A stretch of DNA of 5,729 nucleotides from Bacillota bacterium. GTDB lineage: Bacteria; Bacillota_B; Desulfitobacteriia; Desulfitobacteriales; Desulfitobacteriaceae. Both the position numbers and the translations under genes were made by a program. Shown here piece by piece: positions 1-5,729 of this stretch (within the stretch, counting starts at the first letter, position 1; each line of letters begins with the position of its first letter). The notes under the pieces are model-generated. The model did not search any database, was not told the DNA's origin, and saw only the letters and a program-made list of their open reading frames with translations. The DNA lies in assembly GCA_021779415.1 (NCBI GenBank), contig JAJYAS010000091.1, positions 3,710 through 9,438 of the forward strand, in the 5' to 3' direction.

Positions 1-430
1 TACTTACTAATTTGGAAAGTAAATCTGTGGCTATTTTCTCTGCCTCACCTGCAGACAGGACAGGTAACCTAAAAACCGATTTTAACGGTCCCTCCCATTG
101 ACCAACATTTAAGATGTCACCGGTTGTTGCGTCGACCTCAGCATTAAAATTCCCGCTGGGTTGATCTACTGCATTCCAATTTAGAGAATAGGTGGCACGA
201 TTGTTATAATCGTTATATCCCGTAGACAGTTGTACATAGTTTTTAGGAATAGCAAAGTTATCTTTGACCTTCTGAACAGCCTGCTCGGCTGTAATAGTAG
301 ACTTTGAGGGGGAGGAGTTAACCACTGGGTTTGAGTTCTCACTTCCGAGAGTATTTGCAGGATAAACCGCTAATTGTACAAGGAGCATAAAAACAGCCAA
401 AACGTTCAAACGGCTAATCTTCCTTAGCAA
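1..430 (-). CDS. Secreted YcdB/YcdC-like (PepSY-related) protein, N-terminal part
   Basis: Open reading frame of 143 complete codons with no stop before the window edge, so the C-terminus lies outside. The start is a TTG at 430-428, preceded by AAAGGA (441-446) at 10 nt; the first in-frame ATG is codon 15, inside the hydrophobic stretch, which makes it a poor start. Residues 1-30 look like a signal peptide: a basic MLRKISR beginning, a hydrophobic core (about residues 8-24, containing VLAVFMLLVQLAV), then a small-residue region. After a Ser/Asn/Pro-rich linker, the motif ITAEQAVQKVKDNF (starting near residue 47), a YNDYNNRATYSLNW strand region and AEVDATTGDILNVGQW resemble the YcdB/YcdC repeated domain, a PepSY-like fold common in secreted or S-layer-associated proteins of Firmicutes. 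The assignment rests on motif resemblance. It is separated from the ABC operon by a terminator and has its own leader. Its function is unknown; a role outside the membrane is inferred. Confidence 0.65.
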   Translation of the reverse strand, partial: MLRKISRLNVLAVFMLLVQLAVYPANTLGSENSNPVVNSSPSKSTITAEQAVQKVKDNFAIPKNYVQLSTGYNDYNNRATYSLNWNAVDQPSGNFNAEVDATTGDILNVGQWEGPLKSVFRLPVLSAGEAEKIATDLLSKLVS

Positions 431-440
431 TTTATATCAA

Positions 441-446
441 TCCTTT
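441..446 (-). promoter_or_regulatory. Ribosome binding site deciding the TTG start of the YcdB-like gene
   Basis: The minus strand reads AAAGGA, 10 nt before the TTG at 430. No ATG or GTG in this frame lies between this site and codon 15, so it supports the TTG start. The spacing is slightly long. Confidence 0.5.
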
Positions 447-469
447 CTATTTCAACTTTTGTAAAAATG

Positions 470-498
470 ATTATAGTCCGAAATATCCAGCTCCTTTC
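470..498 (-). promoter_or_regulatory. Weak candidate promoter for the YcdB-like gene
   Basis: A perfect TATAAT on the minus strand (470-475) lies about 40 bases before the TTG start. The hexamer 17 nt upstream (493-498) reads GAAAGG, a poor match to TTGACA, so either the promoter is weak or activator-dependent, or the -10 match is chance in AT-rich DNA. It would give a 5' leader of roughly 30 nt. Confidence 0.25.
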
Positions 499-500
499 TT

Positions 501-578
501 CTAAAAAATATTCAAAATCTTAAGAGGTTGTCTTTCGTAATAAAATACTTCAAGGATTACATTCGCCAACATCCACAT
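501..578 (-). CDS. Possible 25-residue small ORF
   Basis: ATG at 578-576 is preceded by GAGGT about 4 nt upstream and followed by 25 sense codons and a TAG at 501-503. The predicted peptide begins MWMLANVILEVFYYERQ and ends KILNIF. It is rich in hydrophobic and aromatic residues, with two Tyr and one Trp, but has no convincing membrane segment of normal length. It lies 70 nt upstream of the YcdB-like gene on the same strand, so it could be a leader peptide or a small membrane-associated protein. An ORF of this size can arise by chance in AT-rich DNA; only the ribosome binding site speaks for it. Confidence 0.2.
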   Translation of the reverse strand: MWMLANVILEVFYYERQPLKILNIF

Positions 579-739
579 TTTACCTCTTTTCAAATTTCAA
601 TTTTTATATATATTACCATTTATGTTAATTTCACCAGTTTCCAGGACATCTCGAACTCAATTTGATATTGCCTCCTGTATGTATATATGAACGAATTTTT
701 TTAATAGTTATATTGAAGCACTTTTTTTATTATAAATGC

Positions 740-764
740 AAAAAGACGGGTCAAAAGACCCGCC
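740..764 (-). terminator. Rho-independent terminator of the ABC transporter operon
   Basis: On the minus strand GGCGGGTC (757-764) pairs with GACCCGTC (745-752) across a TTTT loop. This gives an 8-bp GC-rich stem with one G-U pair, followed directly by TTTTT (740-744). It begins 68 nt after the permease stop codon, the expected place for the end of the operon transcript. The plus strand has no T-run after the stem, so it is not an obvious bidirectional terminator. Confidence 0.9.
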
Positions 765-832
765 CTTAGGTTACAATTGCGCAAACCCATCATCTACTAT
801 TGCTATACATTATTCAACTTCTTGCATTCACT

Positions 833-2050
833 CTACTCGTACCTTAAGGCGTCAATTGGATCCATGGCAGCAGCCTTTCGCGCTGGGAAGACTCCGAAGA
901 GAATGCCGATGGCAGCAGAAAATCCGAAAGCCACGAACACGGACGTCATCGAAATACTAGTACTCATTTTCAGGGCCTGCCCCGCTAAGTTAGACCCTCC
1001 GTAACCAAGTGCGATGCCAATCCCACCCCCAAATACACTAAGCACGACCGCCTCGATGAGGAACTGCAACAGAATATCCATACCTTTAGCACCGATCGCT
1101 TTTCGAATTCCGATCTCCCGTGTTCGTTCTGTGACCGAAACGAGCATAATATTCATGATTCCGATTCCACCAACCAGCAAGGAAATGCCTGCAATACCGC
1201 CCAAGAGCATAGTCAAGGTTTGAGTTACTCCTGTCATGGTTGCTAACATATCAGCCTGATTCTGAACCGTGAAGTCATCATTTTTACCAGGCTGAATCTT
1301 ATGGGCTTTATGCAGCGCTGCGGTGATCTGATCTTGAGCCGTTTGCATAAGGTCCGCTGAAGATGCCGATACTAAAATACTACGTACGTTCTTCTTTCCG
1401 ATTAAGCGCGCCTGAACGGTTGTAATCGGCGCGGTGATCATATCATCACTACTCATAAACCCGGTTGACCCTGTGGCAGTAGTTACCCCAATGACTTGAA
1501 AAGGCACGTTGTTAATTTTAATAATTTTCCCAATGACTGAAGCATTTGCATCACCCATTAGGTTGGTAACCACTGTTGGGCCTAAGACAGCAACTCTTGC
1601 GCTACTATCCACGTCATTTTGTGTAATATAGCGACCACTGGCTAAAGTGACGTTTTTTATGACCTCATAATCCGCAGTGGTGCCTGTAATACTCGTTGAG
1701 GTGTTCCCTGAGCCCAGAACCACTTGTGCATTTGAACTTGCCACCGGAGCCACAGCTTTCACAGCAGTTCCTATTTGAATCTTGGTTACATCCGTCATAG
1801 TTAGGGTATTTGAGCTGCCCGCTCCCCCTCTAACCCCTCCGGAATTCGACTGTCCAGAACTAACCGTAAGAAGGTTCGAGCCCAAGCCCTGAATCTGGGA
1901 GGTGATCGAAGCGGTTGCCCCATTACCAATTCCCACCATAGCAATGACAGCTGCCACTCCGATAATCATCCCAAGCATCGTTAAGGCCGACCGGAGTTTG
2001 TTTGCTCGCAACGCCCTGAGAGAGACCCGGATACTTTCCAAAAAGTTCAC
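833..2050 (-). CDS. MacB/FtsX-type ABC transporter permease
   Basis: A 405-residue integral membrane subunit of a type VII (MacB/LolC/FtsX superfamily) ABC transporter, a family that works by mechanotransmission across the membrane rather than by a classical substrate channel. The order is typical: a short amphipathic N-terminus (ESIRVSLRALRANKLRS), TM1 at about residues 22-43, an extracytoplasmic MacB_PCD domain (about 45-275) with a Gly/Ser-rich stretch at 66-80, then the FtsX domain with TM2 (about 280-304), the coupling motif SVTERTREIGIRKAIGA (305-321), TM3 (about 327-352), TM4 (about 369-389) and the closing PARKAAAMDPIDALRYE. Length is normal for the family and it has no fused ATPase, unlike E. 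coli MacB. The start is GTG at 2050-2048, overlapping the ATPase stop (GTGA), with GGAGG-type sites 8-10 nt upstream, which suggests translational coupling. It is the last gene before the terminator. Family assignment is firm; the substrate is unknown. Confidence 0.95.
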   Translation of the reverse strand: MNFLESIRVSLRALRANKLRSALTMLGMIIGVAAVIAMVGIGNGATASITSQIQGLGSNLLTVSSGQSNSGGVRGGAGSSNTLTMTDVTKIQIGTAVKAVAPVASSNAQVVLGSGNTSTSITGTTADYEVIKNVTLASGRYITQNDVDSSARVAVLGPTVVTNLMGDANASVIGKIIKINNVPFQVIGVTTATGSTGFMSSDDMITAPITTVQARLIGKKNVRSILVSASSADLMQTAQDQITAALHKAHKIQPGKNDDFTVQNQADMLATMTGVTQTLTMLLGGIAGISLLVGGIGIMNIMLVSVTERTREIGIRKAIGAKGMDILLQFLIEAVVLSVFGGGIGIALGYGGSNLAGQALKMSTSISMTSVFVAFGFSAAIGILFGVFPARKAAAMDPIDALRYE

Positions 2051-2772
2051 TTTGCTACTCCCTCCTCAAGGACCTGTGCTTGGGCCTTACGCGGGTTTTC
2101 CACTAGTTCGTCCCCCTCGATATGGCCATCGCGAAAGCGCACAATCCGTTGGGTGTATTCCGCAATATCCGGTTCGTGGGTAACAATAACAATTGTGTTT
2201 CCCGAGGCGTGCAAGCGCTGAAAGATCGCCATAACCTCTTCACTCGATCGACTGTCAAGGTTCCCAGTGGGCTCATCTGCCAAAATAATCGAAGGGGCTG
2301 TGACAAGCGCACGTGCAATGGCTACCCGCTGTTGCTGACCACCCGAGAGTTCTTTAGGCCGATGATGGACCCGCCCGCCAAGACCAACGGATTCCAACGC
2401 GGCAATGGCTCGAGTTCGTCGTTCTTTCCCCCCTACCCCAGCGTAGAGCATAGGGAGTTCCACATTTTCTAACGCTGTGGTCCGGGCAAGCAAATTAAAA
2501 CCTTGAAAAACAAACCCTATCTTGCGATTGCGAATCACCGCCAAATCATCACCACTGGCTTTCGCCACATCTGTTCCGTCGAGGTAGTACTCACCTTCCG
2601 TCGGGGTATCTAAACATCCCAAAATGTTCATCATGGAGGACTTGCCGGAACCAGAGGGTCCCATAATGGAGACAAACTCATTAGCTCTCACATGAAGGTC
2701 TACCCCGCTTAAAGCGGCTACCTGAATATCACCGTTCGCATATATTTTTTTAATTCCTTTGAGAACTATCAA
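2047..2772 (-). CDS. MacB/LolD-type ABC transporter ATP-binding protein
   Basis: A 241-residue cytoplasmic ATPase that would drive the adjacent permease as a homodimer. All nucleotide-binding motifs are intact: Walker A GPSGSGKS (38-45), Q-loop Gln90 in FVFQGFNLL, signature LSGGQQQR (142-149), Walker B IILADEP with catalytic Glu167, D-loop NLDS (171-174) and H-loop His199 in VTHEPDIA. The sequence around these ([28 protein letters not shown]) is characteristic of the MacB/LolD/YknY group. The C-terminus has about 20 extra charged residues after the core (roughly 220-241). The start is TTG at 2772-2770, chosen because AGGAGG (2781-2786) lies 8 nt upstream and no in-frame ATG or GTG exists between them; an ATG at 2779 is in another frame. 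It lies 40 nt downstream of the adaptor gene and overlaps the permease by 4 bases. Confidence 0.96.
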   Translation of the reverse strand: MIVLKGIKKIYANGDIQVAALSGVDLHVRANEFVSIMGPSGSGKSSMMNILGCLDTPTEGEYYLDGTDVAKASGDDLAVIRNRKIGFVFQGFNLLARTTALENVELPMLYAGVGGKERRTRAIAALESVGLGGRVHHRPKELSGGQQQRVAIARALVTAPSIILADEPTGNLDSRSSEEVMAIFQRLHASGNTIVIVTHEPDIAEYTQRIVRFRDGHIEGDELVENPRKAQAQVLEEGVAK

Positions 2773-2780
2773 ATAACATC

Positions 2781-2786
2781 CCTCCT
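2781..2786 (-). promoter_or_regulatory. Ribosome binding site fixing the TTG start of the ABC ATPase
   Basis: A consensus AGGAGG on the minus strand, 8 nt before the TTG at 2772. It decides the start, since the frame has no ATG nearby. Its first base is also the last base of the small inverted repeat just upstream (2786-2799). Confidence 0.8.
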
Positions 2787-2799
2787 GACGTATTCGTCA
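2786..2799 (-). repeat. Short inverted repeat beside the ATPase ribosome binding site
   Basis: TGACG and CGTCA form a perfect 5-bp inverted repeat around a 4-base spacer (AATA on the minus strand). It lies between the adaptor stop codon and the ATPase Shine-Dalgarno site and overlaps the latter by one base. It could form a small RNA hairpin that tunes translation or marks a processing site. It has no T-run, so it is not a terminator. A repeat this short may be coincidental. Confidence 0.35.
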
Positions 2800-2812
2800 A
2801 AGCAAGTTCAAC

Positions 2813-4366
2813 TTAGTTTCCTCGGCCACCGCCGCCCAATGCTCTGGCGGGATTACCTCCACCGCCGCCTAAGCTAAATCCCGAAGAAGCTTTGGCAGTC
2901 GTTGAGGACGAGCGAGTACCGATGATGACTTCTTGCCCTTCGGTTAACCCGCTTTTGATTTCCACATTTGTTCCATCATCTAAGCCGATCTCGACTGGAA
3001 TATATTTGACATCAGCCATTGCAGTTCCAGTGCCTGCGTTCCTCGTTTTAGTGGTCGATTGCGCGGTAGAATCAGATTTCCCTGCACTAGTACTAGTCCC
3101 TGGAGTCACAGGTACCATGACGCCTGAGTTAGTTCCTCTAGTTTTAATAGCTTCACTAGGAACAGTTAGAACATTCTTGGCTTCTGCCGTAATAATATTT
3201 ACATTGGCATTCATGCCTGAACGAAGCTTATCGCTGGCTTGTTGTACCGCCACGGTAACATTATAGGTTGTAACATTCGAAGCAGTAGTCCCTTGAAGGG
3301 CAACTAAGCTCACGACCCCGCTACTGTGTTCATTCGGGTACGCATCGAGGGTAATATCCACTTTTTGCCCTATTTTAACCTGAGAAATATCTGCCTGATC
3401 AATCGCCGAATCCACTTCAAAATTACTTCCTATTGGAGTGAGGGTGATAATTGACGCACTAGTTACGGACTCATAAAGTTGTAGTGGCGAACTGACAACC
3501 AGTGCGTCAACTGGTGCTATTATTGTGCAATTTTTAAGATCCGTTTCCGCGCTAGCAAGCTGGGCCTGCGCTATAGTAATATTAGCTTGAGCCGATTCGA
3601 GGTCTGCTGCACTTGGGCCCTGAGCTTGCTGAGCGACTTGATATTGGGCCGCAGTTACATTTGCCTGTGCGGTTCGAGTTTGTGCTTGTGCCGCAGCTAA
3701 AGCCTGCGCTGCCCCTCCATTCTGGGCATTCTGAGCAGTGGTTAAAGCAGCCAAGGCCTGATTTAACGTATTTTGGGCAGGCTGTATAGACGATGAATTT
3801 CCACTCTGTTGCGCCTTGGCTAAAGCATCACTAGCTTGTTTTACTGCCTGATTGGCCAGAGTGACCTGATTGGCCAAATAGGTAGACTCTGCATTCTGCT
3901 GGGCAGTGGTTAAATTCTGCTGAGCAGTTTCCACTCCCTGCTGAGCTTGGGTAAGGGCTGCCTGAGCCTGAGCTTTCGTTTGGGCATTAAAACCTTCTTT
4001 AAGAGTTTGAAGTTTAGACTGGGCGGACAATAAGTTTGCCTGTTGTTGCAGTACGGTGGTCTGAAGCTTCGAGTCATCCACCTTAGCAAGAACTTCCCCA
4101 GCCTTCACTGTATCACCAGGCTTGATATTGAGTTCCACGACGTTGCCGAGAGCTGCGTTGCTTGAAGTTGGGAAGGATAAAGCGATCGATTGAGGGAAGA
4201 TAACCGTCCCAGTCGCGGTGATCACTTTACTTACATCGCCCATTTTGGCTTTCGCCGTAATATTAGTGGCAGCCACGGGCTTCGCCGTATACTTTTTGTA
4301 CCCCCAATAACCGCCCCCTAAAACCAAAACGCCAATGACCCCGATGGTGACCCATTTTTTGTTCAT
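2813..4366 (-). CDS. MacA/HlyD-like membrane fusion (adaptor) subunit of the ABC exporter
   Basis: A 517-residue adaptor expected to be anchored in the membrane, projecting outward and docking on the permease. A single membrane segment (about residues 6-22, after MNKKW) is followed by the first half of a lipoyl-like domain (GNVVELNIKPGDTVKAGEVLAKVDD, 74-98), a long Ala/Gln-rich coiled coil (about 101-278), the second lipoyl half (NCTIIAPVDALVV, 279-291), a beta-barrel region (about 314-395, with SGMNANVNI at 383-391) and a membrane-proximal domain (LTVPSEAI; VEIGLDDGTNVEIKSGLTEGQEV split by a Ser/Thr-rich loop at about 421-450). It ends in a Gly-rich tail. At over 500 residues it is longer than many MacA-like proteins (about 370-420). 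The start at 4366 has AAAGGAG 7 nt upstream; the frame is open to a GTG at 4417, but that has no good ribosome site and adds a polar leader before the membrane anchor. With no TolC-like partner visible, a monoderm YknX-like role is likely. Confidence 0.92.
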   Translation of the reverse strand: MNKKWVTIGVIGVLVLGGGYWGYKKYTAKPVAATNITAKAKMGDVSKVITATGTVIFPQSIALSFPTSSNAALGNVVELNIKPGDTVKAGEVLAKVDDSKLQTTVLQQQANLLSAQSKLQTLKEGFNAQTKAQAQAALTQAQQGVETAQQNLTTAQQNAESTYLANQVTLANQAVKQASDALAKAQQSGNSSSIQPAQNTLNQALAALTTAQNAQNGGAAQALAAAQAQTRTAQANVTAAQYQVAQQAQGPSAADLESAQANITIAQAQLASAETDLKNCTIIAPVDALVVSSPLQLYESVTSASIITLTPIGSNFEVDSAIDQADISQVKIGQKVDITLDAYPNEHSSGVVSLVALQGTTASNVTTYNVTVAVQQASDKLRSGMNANVNIITAEAKNVLTVPSEAIKTRGTNSGVMVPVTPGTSTSAGKSDSTAQSTTKTRNAGTGTAMADVKYIPVEIGLDDGTNVEIKSGLTEGQEVIIGTRSSSTTAKASSGFSLGGGGGNPARALGGGGRGN

Positions 4367-4373
4367 ACTCTTG

Positions 4374-4380
4374 CTCCTTT
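4374..4380 (-). promoter_or_regulatory. Ribosome binding site deciding the adaptor start
   Basis: AAAGGAG lies 7 nt before ATG 4366 on the minus strand. It selects this start over the in-frame GTG/ATG pair at 4417 and 4414, whose nearest purine-rich motif (GAGG) is about 20 nt away. Confidence 0.7.
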
Positions 4381-4441
4381 TCTCTCCTTTTGATTCTTTA
4401 AAATGAATACTCATCACAATTGCTGAAATAATTCCTCACTT

Positions 4442-4469
4442 AGAATATCACAGGGTTATGATCAAACAA
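4442..4469 (-). promoter_or_regulatory. Candidate internal promoter for the adaptor/ABC genes
   Basis: In the 114-nt gap between kinase and adaptor the minus strand carries TTGTTT (4464-4469), a 16-nt spacer, then TATTCT (4442-4447) preceded by TGA, which is an extended -10 form. It could start a transcript for the three transporter genes separately from the kinase, with a leader of about 70 nt. Both hexamers are imperfect. No terminator separates the kinase from the adaptor, so read-through from the kinase is also expected. Confidence 0.3.
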
Positions 4470-4480
4470 CGAAGGACTCC

Positions 4481-5729
4481 TTAAGATATTGTCAAGGTAT
4501 TCTCCTTCGTACTGGCATTTGGTTTTATTGGCAGTGAAATCCAGAAGCAGCTTCCCACTCCGGGTTTACTTTTCACTTGAATCGAACCCCCATGGGCCTG
4601 GATAAACTCCTTGGCAATCGCGAGCCCTAAGCCCGTTCCACCGCTTTCCCGTTCTCGCGCTTTATCGACACGATAAAAACGATCAAAAATGTGATCGAGT
4701 TCCCCCTCAGGAATTCCTTCTCCAGAATCCACCACCGTTACTTGTACCCAACCGTCCGCTCGCACTTCGCTTGCACCGTTATCGTCTCTGCGATTGCGAT
4801 TCGCTTCTTCGGTTTTTTCCCCTTTGCGCCGGAAGACATCCCGCAAACGGCGCGAAGTTTCATCCTCGGTCAGAGCGTCTTCCAGAGGCCTTTCTGCCTC
4901 CGCCAACAACACGCTCAAAGAGCCGCCGGAAGGAGTATGCAAAAGAGCATTCCCAATTAAATTGACAAAAACCTGGGTTAATCGGTCTGGGTCCCCAATC
5001 ACCTCAGGCACATCCCCAATCACTTCGATATGAAGCCCCCGTTCTTCGAACTCAATCGCGAATTGTTCTGTAATTCTCTCCACAATCTGTCTGAGATTGA
5101 CGGGCTTTAAATTCATCGGCAATTTGCCAGCTTCTGCGAGACTTAACTGCTGAAGATCTCGCACCAAGCGGATCAGTCGCAACGTCTCGTCCTGAATCGG
5201 AAGAATAGTTTCCGGAGTAGAAGGGAGCACCCCCTCCTGAATTGATTCCAGTTTTCCGAGGATAACCGCCAAGGGCGTGCGCAATTCGTGGGCTATATCG
5301 GCAACCATATTGCGTCTCACTTCCTCATTACGGGTCAATTGTTCGGTCATGCGGTTGAAATCTTGGGCTAAGAGTGCAATATCCCCTTTCCCCTTCACCT
5401 CAACCCGTGACGAAAGCTCCCCTTTTCCTACTTTCCGCACACCTTCCATGAGGCGATTTAAAGGTTCCGTGAAATGCCTTGTTAACAAGAGTCCCAAACC
5501 TGCCGCCACCAAGGACGTCAGAATCAACCCAATGAGCATCGCCTGAATGATCGAGGTCCCAATAGTTTTTGCCAGTCGACCATCCATAACACTAGGACGT
5601 TGCTCCTGCCAATAATGCCCTACTATTTGTCCTTTGACCTTAATAACCTGCCACTGTTTTGAGATTTTGATGTTTGGTGAAAACTGCGCTAACGTCTTGC
5701 CAAGATCTTTATTCGAAGGATCTGCCACA
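4481..5729 (-). CDS. Sensor histidine kinase (HAMP-HisKA-HATPase), N-terminus outside window
   Basis: The last 415 codons of a membrane-bound two-component sensor kinase; the beginning lies past the right edge. A GTG at 5728 is an ordinary internal Val codon, since the first TM and most of the sensor domain are missing. Counting residues from that codon: end of an extracytoplasmic sensor domain (1-56), TM2 (about 57-83), HAMP (about 84-136), HisKA with phospho-acceptor His147 in DIAHELRTPL, and the ATP-binding domain with N-box NLIGNALLHTP (256-266), G1 DSGEGIP (334-340), F-box IFDRFYR (347-353) and G2 GGTGLGLAI (363-371). All catalytic motifs are intact. A charged insertion (about 278-325) between strands of the ATP-binding domain is unusual. 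The overall type is BaeS/ResE-like. The gene ends 114 nt before the adaptor start, with no terminator between, so it probably senses the stress or compound that the transporter handles. A response regulator just outside is expected but not seen. Confidence 0.93.
   Translation of the reverse strand, partial: VADPSNKDLGKTLAQFSPNIKISKQWQVIKVKGQIVGHYWQEQRPSVMDGRLAKTIGTSIIQAMLIGLILTSLVAAGLGLLLTRHFTEPLNRLMEGVRKVGKGELSSRVEVKGKGDIALLAQDFNRMTEQLTRNEEVRRNMVADIAHELRTPLAVILGKLESIQEGVLPSTPETILPIQDETLRLIRLVRDLQQLSLAEAGKLPMNLKPVNLRQIVERITEQFAIEFEERGLHIEVIGDVPEVIGDPDRLTQVFVNLIGNALLHTPSGGSLSVLLAEAERPLEDALTEDETSRRLRDVFRRKGEKTEEANRNRRDDNGASEVRADGWVQVTVVDSGEGIPEGELDHIFDRFYRVDKARERESGGTGLGLAIAKEFIQAHGGSIQVKSKPGVGSCFWISLPIKPNASTKENTLTIS

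Larger units (their letters stand above)
431..739. other. AT-rich intergenic region between operon terminator and YcdB-like gene
   Basis: About 310 bases without a convincing gene. On the minus strand it contains, in order of reading, a run of A after the terminator, an orphan AGGAGG (671-676) followed by a TTG-started frame of only 9 codons (631-660), a TA-rich tract (604-612), the possible 25-codon ORF (501-578), the candidate -10 TATAAT (470-475), and the leader of the YcdB-like gene. I see no tRNA, no riboswitch-like set of conserved stems and no repeats of note. No plus-strand reading frame here is supported. Confidence 0.6.

Noticed and set aside
521..540. Sequence aagaggttgtctttcg, reminiscent of some insertion-sequence ends
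   Set aside because: There is no matching inverted partner, target duplication or transposase in the window, so there is no support for a mobile element.
730..755. TTGACC and TATAAT on the minus strand at the terminator, as a possible promoter
   Set aside because: The spacing is only 14 nt and the -35 match lies inside the terminator stem and loop. The TATAAT is expected by chance in this AT-rich stretch.
736..1223. Plus-strand open frames of 69-75 codons opposite the end of the permease gene
   Set aside because: They lie antisense to a well-conserved gene, lack domains and convincing ribosome sites, and one begins within the terminator hairpin region. They are mirror frames.
2122..3266. 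Plus-strand open frames of 116 and 124 codons opposite the ATPase and adaptor genes
   Set aside because: The ATPase and adaptor frames contain full family motifs, and the opposite frames have no recognisable features. Their length reflects the codon use of the real genes.
4477..4488. Palindrome AAGGAGTCCTT at the end of the kinase gene, as a possible terminator
   Set aside because: It has almost no loop and no T-run after it, so it cannot act as an intrinsic terminator. It overlaps the stop codon and is probably chance.
4691..5546. Several plus-strand frames of 64-89 codons opposite the kinase gene
   Set aside because: They overlap intact kinase motifs on the other strand and show no domain or ribosome site.

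Overview
The window reads as a stretch of chromosome from a low-to-moderate GC Firmicute. The pointers are strong AGGAGG-type Shine-Dalgarno sites, TTG and GTG starts, AT-rich intergenic DNA, and a YcdB/YcdC-like secreted protein. A spore-forming clostridial lineage of the Desulfosporosinus/Desulfitobacterium type would fit, but that is an inference from general protein appearance and was not tested. All supported genes lie on the minus strand, so the biological order runs from the right end of the window to the left.

Right to left, the main block is: (1) a sensor histidine kinase, cut at its N-terminus by the window edge (4481-5729); (2) a membrane-anchored periplasmic-adaptor-like (MacA/HlyD/RND-MFP type) protein with a very long Ala/Gln-rich coiled coil (2813-4366); (3) a MacB/LolD-type ABC ATPase (2047-2772, TTG start); (4) a MacB/FtsX-type ABC permease (833-2050, GTG start, overlapping the ATPase stop codon). 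A clear intrinsic terminator (740-764) closes the block. Genes 2-4 form a tripartite MacAB-like (Gram-positive YknXYZ-like) transporter. The kinase, probably with a response regulator beyond the right edge, is the likely controller of its expression. Such modules usually export or give protection from peptides or other envelope-active compounds; the substrate cannot be read from this sequence.

Left of the terminator lies about 310 bases of AT-rich DNA (431-739). It holds an orphan AGGAGG site, a possible 25-codon ORF and a weak promoter candidate. At the left edge is the N-terminal part of a secreted YcdB/YcdC (PepSY-like) protein that starts with TTG (1-430) and runs out of the window.

I see no RNA gene, CRISPR array, mobile element or wholly new system. 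The more unusual points are a charged insertion of about 48 residues in the kinase ATP-binding domain, the oversized adaptor hairpin with heptad repeats and a Gly-rich tail, a small hairpin next to the ATPase ribosome binding site, and the possible small ORFs in the left intergenic region.
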